A stretch of DNA of 38,866 nt from Inquilinus limosus. GTDB lineage: Bacteria > Pseudomonadota > Alphaproteobacteria > DSM-16000 > Inquilinaceae. The stretch covers positions 63,651-102,516 of the forward strand of contig NZ_NHON01000012.1 in NCBI RefSeq assembly GCF_002195995.1. The letters run 5' to 3'. The first letter of the stretch is position 1, and each line of letters opens with the position of its first letter. The notes beneath the pieces are model-generated. The model did not search any database. It was not told the DNA's origin and worked only from the letters and a program-made list of their open reading frames with translations. Below, piece after piece: positions 7,983 through 15,849 of the stretch. The position numbers were made by a program, and so were the translations under genes.

Positions 7983-8003
7983 CCGAATATAGACCGAATT
8001 CGG
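7983..8003 (-). promoter_or_regulatory. Candidate promoter/operator of the toxin-antitoxin operon
   Basis: Immediately upstream of the antitoxin is the 10-bp palindrome CCGAATTCGG (7994-8003) and a further CCGAAT half-site (7983-7988). On the minus strand TATATT (7986-7991) could serve as -10. Phd-type antitoxins bind palindromes overlapping their own promoter, so autoregulation here is likely. No good -35 is seen. Confidence 0.5.
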
Positions 8004-8019
8004 ACTGCCGGGAAGCCGC

Positions 8020-8697
8020 CTACTCGCGCCCGAGCAGCCCGTCCACGACCATGGTGGCGAGACCGCTGGGGGTGAAGGAGGCCTTCACCTTCTTGCGGTC
8101 ATAGGCGGTGTCGACCCAGTCCCAGAAGGCGATCGGCTCGCGGGCATTGGCCTCGGCATAGGTCTCGATGAACCGGTCCAGCAGGCCGGTCGGCGACTTC
8201 TTGAAGTGCAGGTAGCGCCAGTGCAGCTGCTTCAGCGCCTCGGCCGGCGGGGTGTTCTCGCGCGTCATCAGGATCAGGGCGGCCACCAGCCCGGCGCGGT
8301 CGGAGCCCGACTTGCAATGCACCAGGATCGGGTATTCCGCCGCCTCCAGCACCCGCCGCAGCTGGTGCAGCACGCTGACCTTCGGCGCGTCGCGCGACTT
8401 GGTGGTGACGTCGACCAGGGTGATGCCGTAGCGGCGGCAGGCCTCCGCCTCGCGGCGGTAGGAGCCGCAGTCGCGCGGGCCGCGCAGGTTGATGATGGTG
8501 CGGATGCCGTCGCGCGCCATGCCGCGGATCTGGTACGGCAGCGGCTGGCCCGAGCGCCAGATGCCGGGCGCGATCTCGACCCGGGTGTTGACGAAGGTCC
8601 GGAACACGCAGTGGTCGACGATCCAGCTGTCCAGCGCGTCGGCCAGGCGGCCGCGGCCTTTTCTGGGCTGGTCGGGAACGGCTTCGGTCATGTCCAT
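8020..8697 (-). CDS. Dual-specificity/tyrosine-phosphatase-like protein
   Basis: A 225-residue protein with the Cys-based phosphatase signature HCKSGSDRAG (C128, R134; CX5R). Upstream are the conserved IAPGIWRSGQPLP strand (about 42-54) and the IRTIINLRG segment (about 65-73) found in bacterial Siw14/DSP-like phosphatases; D103 in TTKSRDAP is a candidate general acid. No signal peptide or membrane segment, so cytosolic. The C-terminal part (WRYLHFKKSPTGLLDRFI) is helical. Start MDMTEA at 8697; ATG at 8691 is equally possible as there is no clear Shine-Dalgarno. Substrate unknown. It is separated from the upstream BI-1 gene by a terminator-like hairpin and has the same orientation. Confidence 0.82.
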   Translation of the reverse strand: MDMTEAVPDQPRKGRGRLADALDSWIVDHCVFRTFVNTRVEIAPGIWRSGQPLPYQIRGMARDGIRTIINLRGPRDCGSYRREAEACRRYGITLVDVTTKSRDAPKVSVLHQLRRVLEAAEYPILVHCKSGSDRAGLVAALILMTRENTPPAEALKQLHWRYLHFKKSPTGLLDRFIETYAEANAREPIAFWDWVDTAYDRKKVKASFTPSGLATMVVDGLLGRE

Positions 8698-8716
8698 GTC
8701 GCGGGCGTGGTCCGGA

Positions 8717-8749
8717 AAAGCGAAGCCCGGCAGCCGAAGCTGCCGGGCT
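8717..8749 (-). terminator. Terminator-like hairpin after the BI-1 gene
   Basis: A perfect 11-bp stem AGCCCGGCAGC - CGAA - GCTGCCGGGCT (8724-8749). On the minus strand it is followed shortly by CTTTT, so it can end transcripts from the Bax-inhibitor gene 22 bp upstream and partly insulate the phosphatase gene. Confidence 0.7.
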
Positions 8750-8771
8750 GTGCGTGGCGACGGTCTTGCCG

Positions 8772-9524
8772 TCAGTTGCGGTTGCCGAACAGCCGCAGCA
8801 GGAACAGGAACAGGTTCAGGAAGTTCAGGTACAGCGTCAGCGCGCCCCAGACCGCGGTCTTGGTCTCGACCTCCTGGCCCAGCCCCTCGGCATACTGCTC
8901 CTTCAGCCGCTGGGTGTCGTAGGCGATCAGGCCGGCGAAGATCAGCACGCCGAGCACGCTGATGACGAAGGCCAGGCCGCTCGAGGCCAGGAAGATGTTG
9001 ACCAGGCTGGCGATGACGATGCCGATCAGGCCCATGATCAGGAACGAGCCGAAGGCCGACAGGCTGCGCTGGGTGGTGTAGCCGTACAGGCTCAAGCCCG
9101 CGAAGGACGCGGCGGTGATGAAGAACACCCGCACCACGCTCTCGCCGGTATACGCCAGCAGCACCGGCGCCAAGCCGATGCCCTGGAGCGCGACGAACGC
9201 CCAGTACAGCGTCTGCAGCGTGGACGCGCTCATCGAGCGGATGCCCATGCTCATCCAGAAGATCAGGCCGATCGGCGCCAGCAGGGCGACCCAGCCCAGC
9301 CCGGTCAGGCCGATCCGCCCGAAGGCATTGACCGCCAGGAACGTCCCGCCGATCGGGGTGAACATCACCAGCGCGGCGGTGATGCCGCTGACCAGCAGGC
9401 CGCCGGCCATGTACCAGTAGATCCGCAGCATGTACTGCCGCAGACCCTCGTCGAACGCCGCACGCTCGATGGTGCGCGCGCCGGCGCCCTGTGTTGCGTA
9501 GCGGCCCTGGGGATCGAAGGCCAT
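8772..9524 (-). CDS. Bax inhibitor-1/YccA-family membrane protein
   Basis: A 250-residue integral inner-membrane protein of the BI-1 (TMBIM) family with about seven hydrophobic helices from residue 31 on. The conserved features include YMAGGLLVSGITAALV in the first helix and the C-terminal region with VFVISVLGVLIFAGLIAYDTQ-like content (about 188-207), where paired aspartates/serines form the pH-sensitive closure in structurally known members. The family is linked to calcium leak and to FtsH-dependent membrane proteolysis; the exact role here is unknown. ATG at 9524 follows AGAGG. A candidate promoter lies at 9564-9592 and a hairpin downstream. Confidence 0.9.
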   Translation of the reverse strand: MAFDPQGRYATQGAGARTIERAAFDEGLRQYMLRIYWYMAGGLLVSGITAALVMFTPIGGTFLAVNAFGRIGLTGLGWVALLAPIGLIFWMSMGIRSMSASTLQTLYWAFVALQGIGLAPVLLAYTGESVVRVFFITAASFAGLSLYGYTTQRSLSAFGSFLIMGLIGIVIASLVNIFLASSGLAFVISVLGVLIFAGLIAYDTQRLKEQYAEGLGQEVETKTAVWGALTLYLNFLNLFLFLLRLFGNRN

Positions 9525-9563
9525 CTCGAAAACCTCTAGTGTGGTGAAGAACCACGCGGCTGA

Positions 9564-9592
9564 AATATTGGCAGCGTGGGGCCAGGATACAA
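9564..9592 (-). promoter_or_regulatory. Candidate promoter of the BI-1 gene
   Basis: Read on the minus strand: TTGTAT (9592-9587), a 17-bp spacer, AATATT (9569-9564), about 40 bp before the start codon. The match to the sigma-70 consensus is partial (3/6 and 4/6), but spacing and local AT content fit. A small GTGGT/ACCAC hairpin (9541-9555) lies in the presumed leader. Confidence 0.4.
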
Positions 9593-9655
9593 CATGTGGG
9601 CGCTGCGTCGAAAGGTTCCGGGCCTGTCGCGGCATCCCCCGGTGCCCGGCCGGCG

Positions 9656-10165
9656 CTATTCGAACAATTTCCGGAGATCGGCGGTCGGTCGAAACAGCTT
9701 CATCGGCTGGTCTGGAAACGGCATAAAGCCCTCCCGCTCGTAGAAGGATCGTGCTGCGTCGTCCTTGGCATCCACCACCACCGCGAAGGACGCGATCTCG
9801 CTTCGAAGCACGCGCTGCAGCGCATCTGCCAGCAGGAAGCGGCCATAGCCTCGCCCCTGCTGCCGCCGATCGACCGCAAGCCGTCCCAGCAACGTCGCCG
9901 GAACCAGGGGATAGCGAGGCAGGCGCTTCGCTGTTTGTGGAGGAAGCTCGCCCAGCTTCACCGCGGTCGACGACACTGTGTAATAACCGCCGATCGAGCC
10001 ATCCTCCATGACAAGCAAGAAGGTTGCGGCCATGTTCTTGCGGGCATCCTGTCCGGCCTGCACCCGGAAATAGCGATCCAGCGCGTCGACACCGCTTGTG
10101 AATGAACTGCGATCGTGATGGGCGCCGAGAGCCTCAACTCGAAATCCCGCCGGCGACCCCGCCAT
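9656..10165 (-). CDS. GNAT-fold toxin of a TacT/AtaT-type toxin-antitoxin pair
   Basis: A 169-residue GNAT acetyltransferase. The acetyl-CoA loop is VDRRQQGRGYGRFLL (about 97-111), and the conserved C-terminal tyrosine and motif lie in AARSFYEREGF (Y about 142). The FTSGVDALDRYFRVQAGQD segment (about 22-40) and YPLVPATLLGRLAVD are characteristic of toxins paired with DUF1778 antitoxins. Characterised relatives acetylate the amino group of aminoacyl-tRNA and stop translation. ATG at 10165 is 3 bp after the antitoxin stop codon. Very strong context support from the antitoxin. Confidence 0.9.
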   Translation of the reverse strand: MAGSPAGFRVEALGAHHDRSSFTSGVDALDRYFRVQAGQDARKNMAATFLLVMEDGSIGGYYTVSSTAVKLGELPPQTAKRLPRYPLVPATLLGRLAVDRRQQGRGYGRFLLADALQRVLRSEIASFAVVVDAKDDAARSFYEREGFMPFPDQPMKLFRPTADLRKLFE

Positions 10166-10168
10166 GGC

Positions 10169-10471
10169 CTAGCCGCCGGTCGTTTCGCGATAGCGGCGCA
10201 CCGTTTCGCGAAGACGATCGCCGACCGGCTTCGGATTCAGCAGCGCATCGACGAAGGCTTCGCTGTCTCTCACCGACAGCTCGAGCTGCTGATGCTCTTC
10301 GATCGCGCGACGGGCCGCGTCCTGCACGCTCGTGAGGACGAAGTCGGTAACAGTGCGCCCCTGCAGGGCGGCGGCCCGCTCGATCAGGTTCTTCTGCTCG
10401 GCCGTCACCCGGGCTTCCAAGCGCTCCGACCTCGTTCGGTTGCGCGACGTTTTCGTGGCTGCATTCGTCAT
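10169..10471 (-). CDS. DUF1778 (TacA-type) ribbon-helix-helix antitoxin
   Basis: A 100-residue DUF1778 antitoxin: RSERLEARVTAEQKNLIERAA (split around 14-34) is the ribbon-helix-helix domain, followed by LQGRTVTDFVLTSVQDAAR, a hallmark of this family. The C-terminal half (FVDALLNPKPVGDRLRETVRRYRE) should wrap the GNAT toxin. Start ATG at 10471 has GGGAGA upstream. It is the first gene of the pair, consistent with autoregulation through the dyad at 10496. Confidence 0.9.
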   Translation of the reverse strand: MTNAATKTSRNRTRSERLEARVTAEQKNLIERAAALQGRTVTDFVLTSVQDAARRAIEEHQQLELSVRDSEAFVDALLNPKPVGDRLRETVRRYRETTGG

Positions 10472-10495
10472 GGCGGCTTCTCCCGCTCAAATGTA

Positions 10496-10508
10496 CGGCC
10501 AGTGGCCG
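10496..10508. promoter_or_regulatory. Small dyad upstream of the TacA-type antitoxin
   Basis: CGGCCA-G-TGGCCG, 6-bp arms around one base, lies 25 bp before the antitoxin start and overlaps the short gap (10472-10532) to the ABC permease gene, which also reads on the minus strand. RHH antitoxins bind short dyads at such positions; in a GC-rich genome chance occurrence is possible. Confidence 0.3.
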
Positions 10509-10532
10509 GCTGCTTCAAGAAGACAACTCGCG

Positions 10533-13052
10533 TCACTCGTTCCGCAGCAGCGGCGCCGCCTTCTGGCCCAGCGCCACCCAGGTGCCGAGGAAGCCGAAGC
10601 CCAGGGTGATGGCGACGCACAGCGCCGCGGTGCCCAAGAGGGTCAGCGGCAGGAAGGTCCAGTCGATCTCCATCACGAAGGTCAGCACGCCCCAGGCGGC
10701 GACCGTGCCCAGCGCGCAGGCGATCACGGCGGTCAGCAGGCCCAGGAGGCCGTATTCGATCAGGAAGGCGCGCAGCACGTCGCCGCGAGTCGCGCCCAGC
10801 ACCTTCAGCACCACCGCGTCGTAGATCCGGCGGCGATGGCCCGCCACCACCGCCCCGGCCAGCACCAGCGCGCCGGCCAGCAGGGTGACGCCGGCGGTCG
10901 ACCGCACCGCCGTGCCGATCTGGGACAGGAGCGCGTTCACCGTCTCCAGCGCGTCCTTGAGGCGCACGGTGGTGACGTTCGGGAAGGCGGTGGTCACCGC
11001 CTTCTGCAGCGCCAGCTCCTCCGCCGCCGGCACCCGCACCGTGGCCAGCCAGGTGTGCGGCGCGGCCGCCAGCGGCTTCGGCGACATGATCAGGGTGAAG
11101 TTGATGCCCAGCGTGCTCCAGTCGATGTCGCGGATGTTGGCGACCTCGGCCTCGATGTCGCGGCCCAGCACGTTCAGCGTCATCCGGTCGCCCGGCTTCA
11201 GCCCGAAGGCCTCGGCGATGTCCTTGTAGACCGAGATCCGCGGCGGGCCGTCGTAACCGGCCGGCCACCATTGCCCCTGCAGCAGCTTGTCCTTCGGCGG
11301 TATCGCCGCGGCATAGGTGACGCCGCGGTCGCCGCGCAGCCAGCTCGATCGGGCCTGGTTCACCACCGCCTTGTCGGCCGGCACGCCATTCACCGCGGTG
11401 ATGCGGCCGCGCAGGCTGGGCACCTCGGCCAGGTCGGCCGCGCCCGGCGTGCCCTGGATCAGGGCGTCGAACTGGTCCTTCTGCGACTTCTGCACATCGA
11501 CGAAGAAGAAGGACGGCGCCTGGTCGGGCAGGCTGTCCCTGATCTGCCGGTCCATGTTGCCCTGGATCAGGGCGATCGCCGCCAGCACGGTCAGGCCCAG
11601 GCCCAGCGACAGCACGATCTGCGGCGTCGGCGCGCCCGGCCGGTGCAGGTTGGCCAGGGCCAGGCGCAGCCCCGGCCGGCGCGGGCGCGGGGCGCGGCGC
11701 GACAGCGCCATGACGCCCAGCGCCGTGCCGGTGAACAAGAGGATGGCGGCGACCGCGCCGGCGACGAAGATCGCCGCCAGCACCGGGTCCGCCGCCGTGG
11801 CGATGGCCAGGCCGGCCAGGGCCAGGGCGCACAGGGCGGTGGCGGCGACGAAGGGGGCGGCCGGCCGAGCATGGCGCGGCGCCACCCGGTCGCGGAACAG
11901 CGCCGCCGCCGGAATCCGGGCGGCGCGGGCCAGCGGCCACAGCGAGAAGGTCAGGCTGGTCAGCACCCCGAATCCCGCGGCCAGCAGCAGCGCGCCGGGA
12001 TAGACGCCGATCCGGGCGTCGACCGGCAGCAGCCCATCGATCAGCGCGGCGACGGCCGAGGGCGCCGCGGCGCCGATCGCCAGGCCGACGGCGATGCCGA
12101 GTGCGGACAGCACCAGCACCTGCAGCAGATAGGTCTGGAAGATCAGCCGGCCGGGCGCGCCCAGGCATTTCAGCGTGGCGATGGTGGCCAGCCGCGCATC
12201 CAGCCAGGCGCGCACCGCGTTGCCGACCCCGGCGCCGCCGACCAAGAGGGCGGTCAGCCCGACCAGGGTCAGGTACATGGTCAGCTGGTCGATGGTCCGG
12301 CGCAGCCCCGGCGCCGCGTCGCGGTCGTCGCGCACCCGCCAGGTGCCGTCCTGCAGCTGGTCCTTGAACCCATCGGCGGCGGCGCGGACGTCGCTGCCCG
12401 GCGGCAGCGCCAGGCGGTAATCGAAGGACAGCATCGATCCCGGCTGGATCAGGCCGCTGGCGTCCAGCGCGCCGCGGGCGATCATCAGCCGCGGCCCGAT
12501 GGCGAAGCCGCCGCCGGCCTTGTCCGGCTCGCGCGCAATGGTGCCGCGCAGCTGCAGCACCGCGTCGCCGACCGCGATGGTGTCGCCGGCGGCCAGGCCC
12601 AGCCGGGCCGCGACCTCGGGGTCGGCCACCGCGCCCCAGACGCCGTCGCGCGGGGCGAGGGCCGCCTGCAGGTCGCTGCCGCCCTCCAGCTCCATCCGGC
12701 CATAGAGAGGGTAGGCACCGTCGACCGCCTTGAGCTCGACCAGCGTCGTCGCCTCGTCGCGCGGGCTGCGGGCCATGCCGCGGGTCTCGATCACCTCCGA
12801 CACCCGGCCGGCGGTCTCGAACCGCGCCCGCTCCTCGGCCGTCGCCGGCTGGTACAGGCGGTGCAGCTCGACATCGCCGCCCAGGATGGCCTGGCCGTCC
12901 TCGGCAATGCTGCCGCGGATGCCGTCGGCCACCGACTGCACCGCGGCGATGGCGCCGACGCCCAGCGCCAGGCAGGCCAGGAAGATGCGGAAGCCCCTCA
13001 GCCCGCCGCGCAGCTCGCGCCGGGCCAGGCGGGCGGCATTGCGGACGCTCAC
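10533..13052 (-). CDS. FtsX/MacB-type ABC transporter permease (YbbP-like)
   Basis: An 839-residue permease with two FtsX-type membrane blocks. It begins with a cytosolic RRELRGGLRGFRIFLACLALGVGAI-like first helix (about 13-37), then a large periplasmic domain (about 40-260), helices around 265-470 with MYLTLVGLTALLVGGAGVGN and the FtsX signature ATLKCLGAPGRLI, a second periplasmic domain (about 500-700), and a C-terminal three-helix block with VLKVLGATRGDVLRAFLIEYG. Relatives of this type (YbbP) work with a LolD-like ATPase, probably in envelope lipid or protein handling rather than drug export. GTG at 13052 overlaps the ATPase stop by 4 bp, giving translational coupling. Confidence 0.88.
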   Translation of the reverse strand: MSVRNAARLARRELRGGLRGFRIFLACLALGVGAIAAVQSVADGIRGSIAEDGQAILGGDVELHRLYQPATAEERARFETAGRVSEVIETRGMARSPRDEATTLVELKAVDGAYPLYGRMELEGGSDLQAALAPRDGVWGAVADPEVAARLGLAAGDTIAVGDAVLQLRGTIAREPDKAGGGFAIGPRLMIARGALDASGLIQPGSMLSFDYRLALPPGSDVRAAADGFKDQLQDGTWRVRDDRDAAPGLRRTIDQLTMYLTLVGLTALLVGGAGVGNAVRAWLDARLATIATLKCLGAPGRLIFQTYLLQVLVLSALGIAVGLAIGAAAPSAVAALIDGLLPVDARIGVYPGALLLAAGFGVLTSLTFSLWPLARAARIPAAALFRDRVAPRHARPAAPFVAATALCALALAGLAIATAADPVLAAIFVAGAVAAILLFTGTALGVMALSRRAPRPRRPGLRLALANLHRPGAPTPQIVLSLGLGLTVLAAIALIQGNMDRQIRDSLPDQAPSFFFVDVQKSQKDQFDALIQGTPGAADLAEVPSLRGRITAVNGVPADKAVVNQARSSWLRGDRGVTYAAAIPPKDKLLQGQWWPAGYDGPPRISVYKDIAEAFGLKPGDRMTLNVLGRDIEAEVANIRDIDWSTLGINFTLIMSPKPLAAAPHTWLATVRVPAAEELALQKAVTTAFPNVTTVRLKDALETVNALLSQIGTAVRSTAGVTLLAGALVLAGAVVAGHRRRIYDAVVLKVLGATRGDVLRAFLIEYGLLGLLTAVIACALGTVAAWGVLTFVMEIDWTFLPLTLLGTAALCVAITLGFGFLGTWVALGQKAAPLLRNE

Positions 13053-13813
13053 TTCAGCCGCGCCAGGGCGGCGGAGGGGGCGAGGCCGGCATCGGTGATG
13101 CGGCCGTCGACCAGCCGGACGATGCGGTCGCAGCGTGCCGCCAGCGCCGGGTCATGGGTGATCAGCAGCAGCGTGGCGCCGCGCCGGCGCGACAGGTCGA
13201 ACATCAGCTCGATCACCTGCCGGCCGGTGTCGCCGTCCAAATTGCCGGTCGGCTCGTCGGCCAGGATCACGTCGGGATCGGCGGCGAAGGCGCGGGCCAG
13301 GGCGGTGCGCTGCTGCTCGCCGCCCGACAGCTGGCCGGGATAGTGGCTCAGGCGATGGCCGAGGCCGACCGCGCGCAGCCGCTCCGCCGCCTGCTCGAAG
13401 GCATCGGACGCGCCGGCGAACTCCAGCGGGATGGCGACATTCTCCAGCGCCGTCATGGTCGGCACCAGGTGGAAGTTCTGGAACACGATGCCGACATGGT
13501 CGCGCCGGAACAGCGCCAGCCTGTCCTCGCTCAGCGCCGACAGCTCGCGCCCGGCGACCTCGACCTTGCCCCGGGTCGGCCGCTCCAGCCCGCCGATCAG
13601 CATCATCAGGCTGGACTTGCCGGAGCCGGACGGGCCGACAATCGACACCACCTCGCCGGCGGCGACCGACAGGTCGATTCCGCGCAGGATGTTGACGGGG
13701 CCCGCCGCGCTCGCCAATTCAAGATGCACATCGGTCAGCCGGATGCTGGGCGGGGCAGCGGTTCCGGCCCCCGAGCCGGCCTGCGGTGCAGGAGTGGTCC
13801 CGTCCATGCGCAT
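13049..13813 (-). CDS. LolD/YbbA-type ABC transporter ATPase
   Basis: A 254-residue ATPase with Walker A GPSGSGKSS (60-68), Q-loop FQNFHLVP (111-118), signature LSGGEQQR (162-169), Walker B VILADEPTGNLDG (182-194) and H-loop ITHDPALA. This is the LolD/MacB subfamily that partners FtsX-type permeases; the permease follows with a 4-bp overlap. Two in-frame ATGs (13813 and 13807) are possible; GAGAG stands 8 nt before the first. The start overlaps the start codon of the divergent esterase, a layout matching E. coli ybbA/tesA. Confidence 0.9.
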   Translation of the reverse strand: MRMDGTTPAPQAGSGAGTAAPPSIRLTDVHLELASAAGPVNILRGIDLSVAAGEVVSIVGPSGSGKSSLMMLIGGLERPTRGKVEVAGRELSALSEDRLALFRRDHVGIVFQNFHLVPTMTALENVAIPLEFAGASDAFEQAAERLRAVGLGHRLSHYPGQLSGGEQQRTALARAFAADPDVILADEPTGNLDGDTGRQVIELMFDLSRRRGATLLLITHDPALAARCDRIVRLVDGRITDAGLAPSAALARLK

Positions 13814-14495
13814 CCTATGGTCTCTCGCCCGACTCCGGACAGATGGCGCCGCGCGGCGCCTTTTCAATGCGGCGCTCCTGGCGCTGTGCACCCTCGCCGC
13901 GCTGCCCACTCTGGCGCAGGCGGGAACGATCCGCATCCTCGCCTTGGGCGACAGCCTGACCGCCGGCTTCGGCCTGGACCCGGCGGACGGCTTCGTGCCG
14001 CAGCTTCAGGCGGCGCTGCGGGCGCAGGGCCATGACGTGACGGTGCTGAACGGCGGCGTGTCCGGCGACACCAGCGCCGGCGGGCTCGACCGGCTGGACT
14101 GGGCCCTGGCCGACAAGCCCGACCTCGCGATCGTCGAGCTCGGCGCCAACGACATGCTGCGCGGCGTCGACCCGGCCTCGACCCGCGCCAATATCGACAA
14201 GATCCTCACCCGGCTGGGGCAGGAGAAGATCCCGACCCTGCTGGCGGGGATGCGGGCCGCGCCCAATCTCGGCCCGGCCTATGCCGCCGCCTTCGACCCG
14301 ATCTTCCCGGACCTGGCCCGCGCCCATGGCGTCGCGCTCTACCCCTTCTTCCTCGACGGGGTGGCGATGGTGGCGGCGCTGAATCAGGCCGACGGCATGC
14401 ATCCCAACCCTGCCGGCGTGAAGCTGATCGTCGAGCGCATCGTCCCTGCCGTGGTCGGGCTGATCCGGTCGAGCGGGCTGGCGAAGACCGGCTGA
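13806..14495 (+). CDS. TesA-like SGNH/GDSL arylesterase, exported
   Basis: A 229-residue SGNH hydrolase with an N-terminal signal peptide (hydrophobic 20-36, cleavage likely after AQA near 39). The four blocks are present: GDSLTAGFG (Ser50), GGVSGDTS (Gly88), GANDML (Asn115) and DGMHPN (Asp196, His199). E. coli TesA is a periplasmic thioesterase/protease/lysophospholipase I, and this protein should act on acyl esters in the periplasm. AGGAG lies about 11 nt before ATG. Divergent from, and start-codon-overlapping with, the ABC ATPase. Confidence 0.9.
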   Translation: MRILWSLARLRTDGAARRLFNAALLALCTLAALPTLAQAGTIRILALGDSLTAGFGLDPADGFVPQLQAALRAQGHDVTVLNGGVSGDTSAGGLDRLDWALADKPDLAIVELGANDMLRGVDPASTRANIDKILTRLGQEKIPTLLAGMRAAPNLGPAYAAAFDPIFPDLARAHGVALYPFFLDGVAMVAALNQADGMHPNPAGVKLIVERIVPAVVGLIRSSGLAKTG

Positions 14496-14572
14496 GGCCG
14501 CATCGCGGTTCCGTCCGGCGGCGTTTCCGGCTATAGCCAAATCGTCCGACCAATCCGCTCCCGGAGCCTTTG

Positions 14573-15613
14573 ATGGAACAGCGTCCGCTCGGCCGCACCG
14601 GCCTCGACGTCACCGCGATCTGCCTCGGCACCATGACCTGGGGCACGCAGAACACCGAGGCCGAGGGCCATGCCCAGATGGACTACGCGCTCGACCGCGG
14701 CGTCACCTTCTGGGACACGGCCGAGATGTATTCGGTGCCGCCGACCCCGCAGAGCTACGGCCGGACCGAGGAGATCATCGGCAGCTGGTTCGCGAAGACC
14801 GGCAAGCGCAATCAGGTGGTCCTCGCCTCCAAGATCGCCGGCCCCGGCGCCCATCTGGCCCATGTCCGGGATGGCAAGCCCCGGCTGGACGCGAAGAACG
14901 TCAAGGCCGCGGTCGAGGCCAGCCTGAAGCGGCTGCGGACCGACTGGATCGACCTGTACCAGCTGCATTGGCCGAACCGCCAGGTGAACAGCTTCGGCAA
15001 GCTCGGCTACGCCCATGACGAGGCCGAGGATTTCATCGCGCCGGAGGAGACGCTGGCGGCGTTGGCCGACGAGGTGAAGGCCGGCCGCATCCGCCATGTC
15101 GGCCTGTCGAACGAGACGCCCTGGGGCCTGATGCGCTACGTCGAGGCGTCGGACCGGGCCGGCCTGCCGCGCCCGGTCTCGATCCAGAACCCCTACAACC
15201 TGCTGAACCGCAGCTTCGAGATCGGCCTCGCCGAATGCGCCCATCGCGAGGAGGTCGGGCTGCTCGGCTATGCCCCGCTCGCCGCGGCCACCCTGACCGG
15301 CAAGTATCTCGACGGCCAGGTCCCGCCCGGATCGCGCCGCGCCGTCGATGGCCGCAAATCGCGCTACGACACGCTGAACGCCGAGGCGGCGACCAGGCGC
15401 TACATCGCCCTGGCGCGCGAGCATGGGCTGGACCCGGCGCAGATGGCGATCGCCTATGCCCTGTCGCGGCCCTTCATGACCTCGGTGATCATCGGCGCCA
15501 CCTCGATGGACCAGCTGCGCACCAACATCGCCGCGGCCGACGTCACGCTGTCGCCCGAGGTGATCCAGGGCATCGACGCGATCCACACGGCGTATCCGAG
15601 CCCCTGCCCCTGA
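14573..15613 (+). CDS. NADP-dependent aldo/keto reductase (Tas/YajO-like)
   Basis: A 346-residue AKR with a TIM-barrel pattern. The catalytic tetrad is visible as D48 and Y53 (FWDTAEMY), K87 (LASKI) and H132 (LYQLHWP). The cofactor-binding end is VIIGATSMDQLRTNIAA near the C-terminus. The LGRTGLDVTAICLGTMTWG start and the insertion with VNSFGKLGYAHDEAEDF are typical of the Tas-like group. ATG at 14573 has GGAG 8 nt upstream; an adjacent TTG (14570) is less likely. It reduces aldehydes or ketones, substrate unknown. Monocistronic, followed by a family A repeat. Confidence 0.88.
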   Translation: MEQRPLGRTGLDVTAICLGTMTWGTQNTEAEGHAQMDYALDRGVTFWDTAEMYSVPPTPQSYGRTEEIIGSWFAKTGKRNQVVLASKIAGPGAHLAHVRDGKPRLDAKNVKAAVEASLKRLRTDWIDLYQLHWPNRQVNSFGKLGYAHDEAEDFIAPEETLAALADEVKAGRIRHVGLSNETPWGLMRYVEASDRAGLPRPVSIQNPYNLLNRSFEIGLAECAHREEVGLLGYAPLAAATLTGKYLDGQVPPGSRRAVDGRKSRYDTLNAEAATRRYIALAREHGLDPAQMAIAYALSRPFMTSVIIGATSMDQLRTNIAAADVTLSPEVIQGIDAIHTAYPSPCP

Positions 15614-15637
15614 GGGGTCGGGCAGGTCCGGTGCCGT

Positions 15638-15769
15638 CCCCCTCACCCTCCCGCCGCCAACGCGGCGGGCCCCTCCCTCTCCCCGAGGAGAGGGAAAACA
15701 AGGTCCGCGCCGCTTTACCTCTCCCCTGGGGAGAGGTCGAAATCGCGACAGCGATTTCGGGTGAGGGGG
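15638..15769. repeat. Dispersed palindromic element, family A, copy 2
   Basis: Starts CCCCCTCACCCTCCC, then a CCGCC/GGCGG stem, CTCTCCCCGAGGAGAG, a variable 30-bp centre, CTCTCCCCTGGGGAGAG, an AAATCGC..GCGATTT stem and the terminal GGGTGAGGGGG. It fills most of the gap between the aldo/keto reductase and the LysR gene. The two ends are inverted copies of each other. Confidence 0.9.
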
Positions 15770-15804
15770 CGGCACCGACCTGTCGGCGTTCCTGACATCG
15801 GCCC

Positions 15805-15818
15805 ATACGACGGCGTAT
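15805..15818. promoter_or_regulatory. LysR-type dyad ATACG-N4-CGTAT, upstream copy
   Basis: ATACG (15805-15809), ACGG, CGTAT (15814-15818), 32 bp before the LysR start. The same dyad with longer arms stands in front of the FMN reductase gene (16745-16762), so both are probable binding sites of the regulator encoded between them, giving autoregulation and control of the reductase-exporter operon. Confidence 0.6.
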
Positions 15819-15819
15819 A

Positions 15820-15845
15820 GATGACTCCGGCCAGCCGGAGTCATC
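15820..15845 (+). promoter_or_regulatory. 12-bp-arm inverted repeat covering the LysR ribosome binding site
   Basis: GATGACTCCGGC - CA - GCCGGAGTCATC, a perfect dyad ending 4 bp before the LysR start codon. The only plausible Shine-Dalgarno (GGAG, 15837-15840) lies in its right arm. As RNA it would form a strong hairpin hiding the ribosome binding site; as DNA it could be an operator. Confidence 0.55.
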
Positions 15846-15849
15846 GCCC

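Noticed and set aside
10332-13343. A 1000-codon open frame on the plus strand
   Set aside because: Antisense to the FtsX-type permease and the ATPase; composition is Q/R/G/H-rich with no recognisable fold, as expected for GC-driven absence of stop codons.
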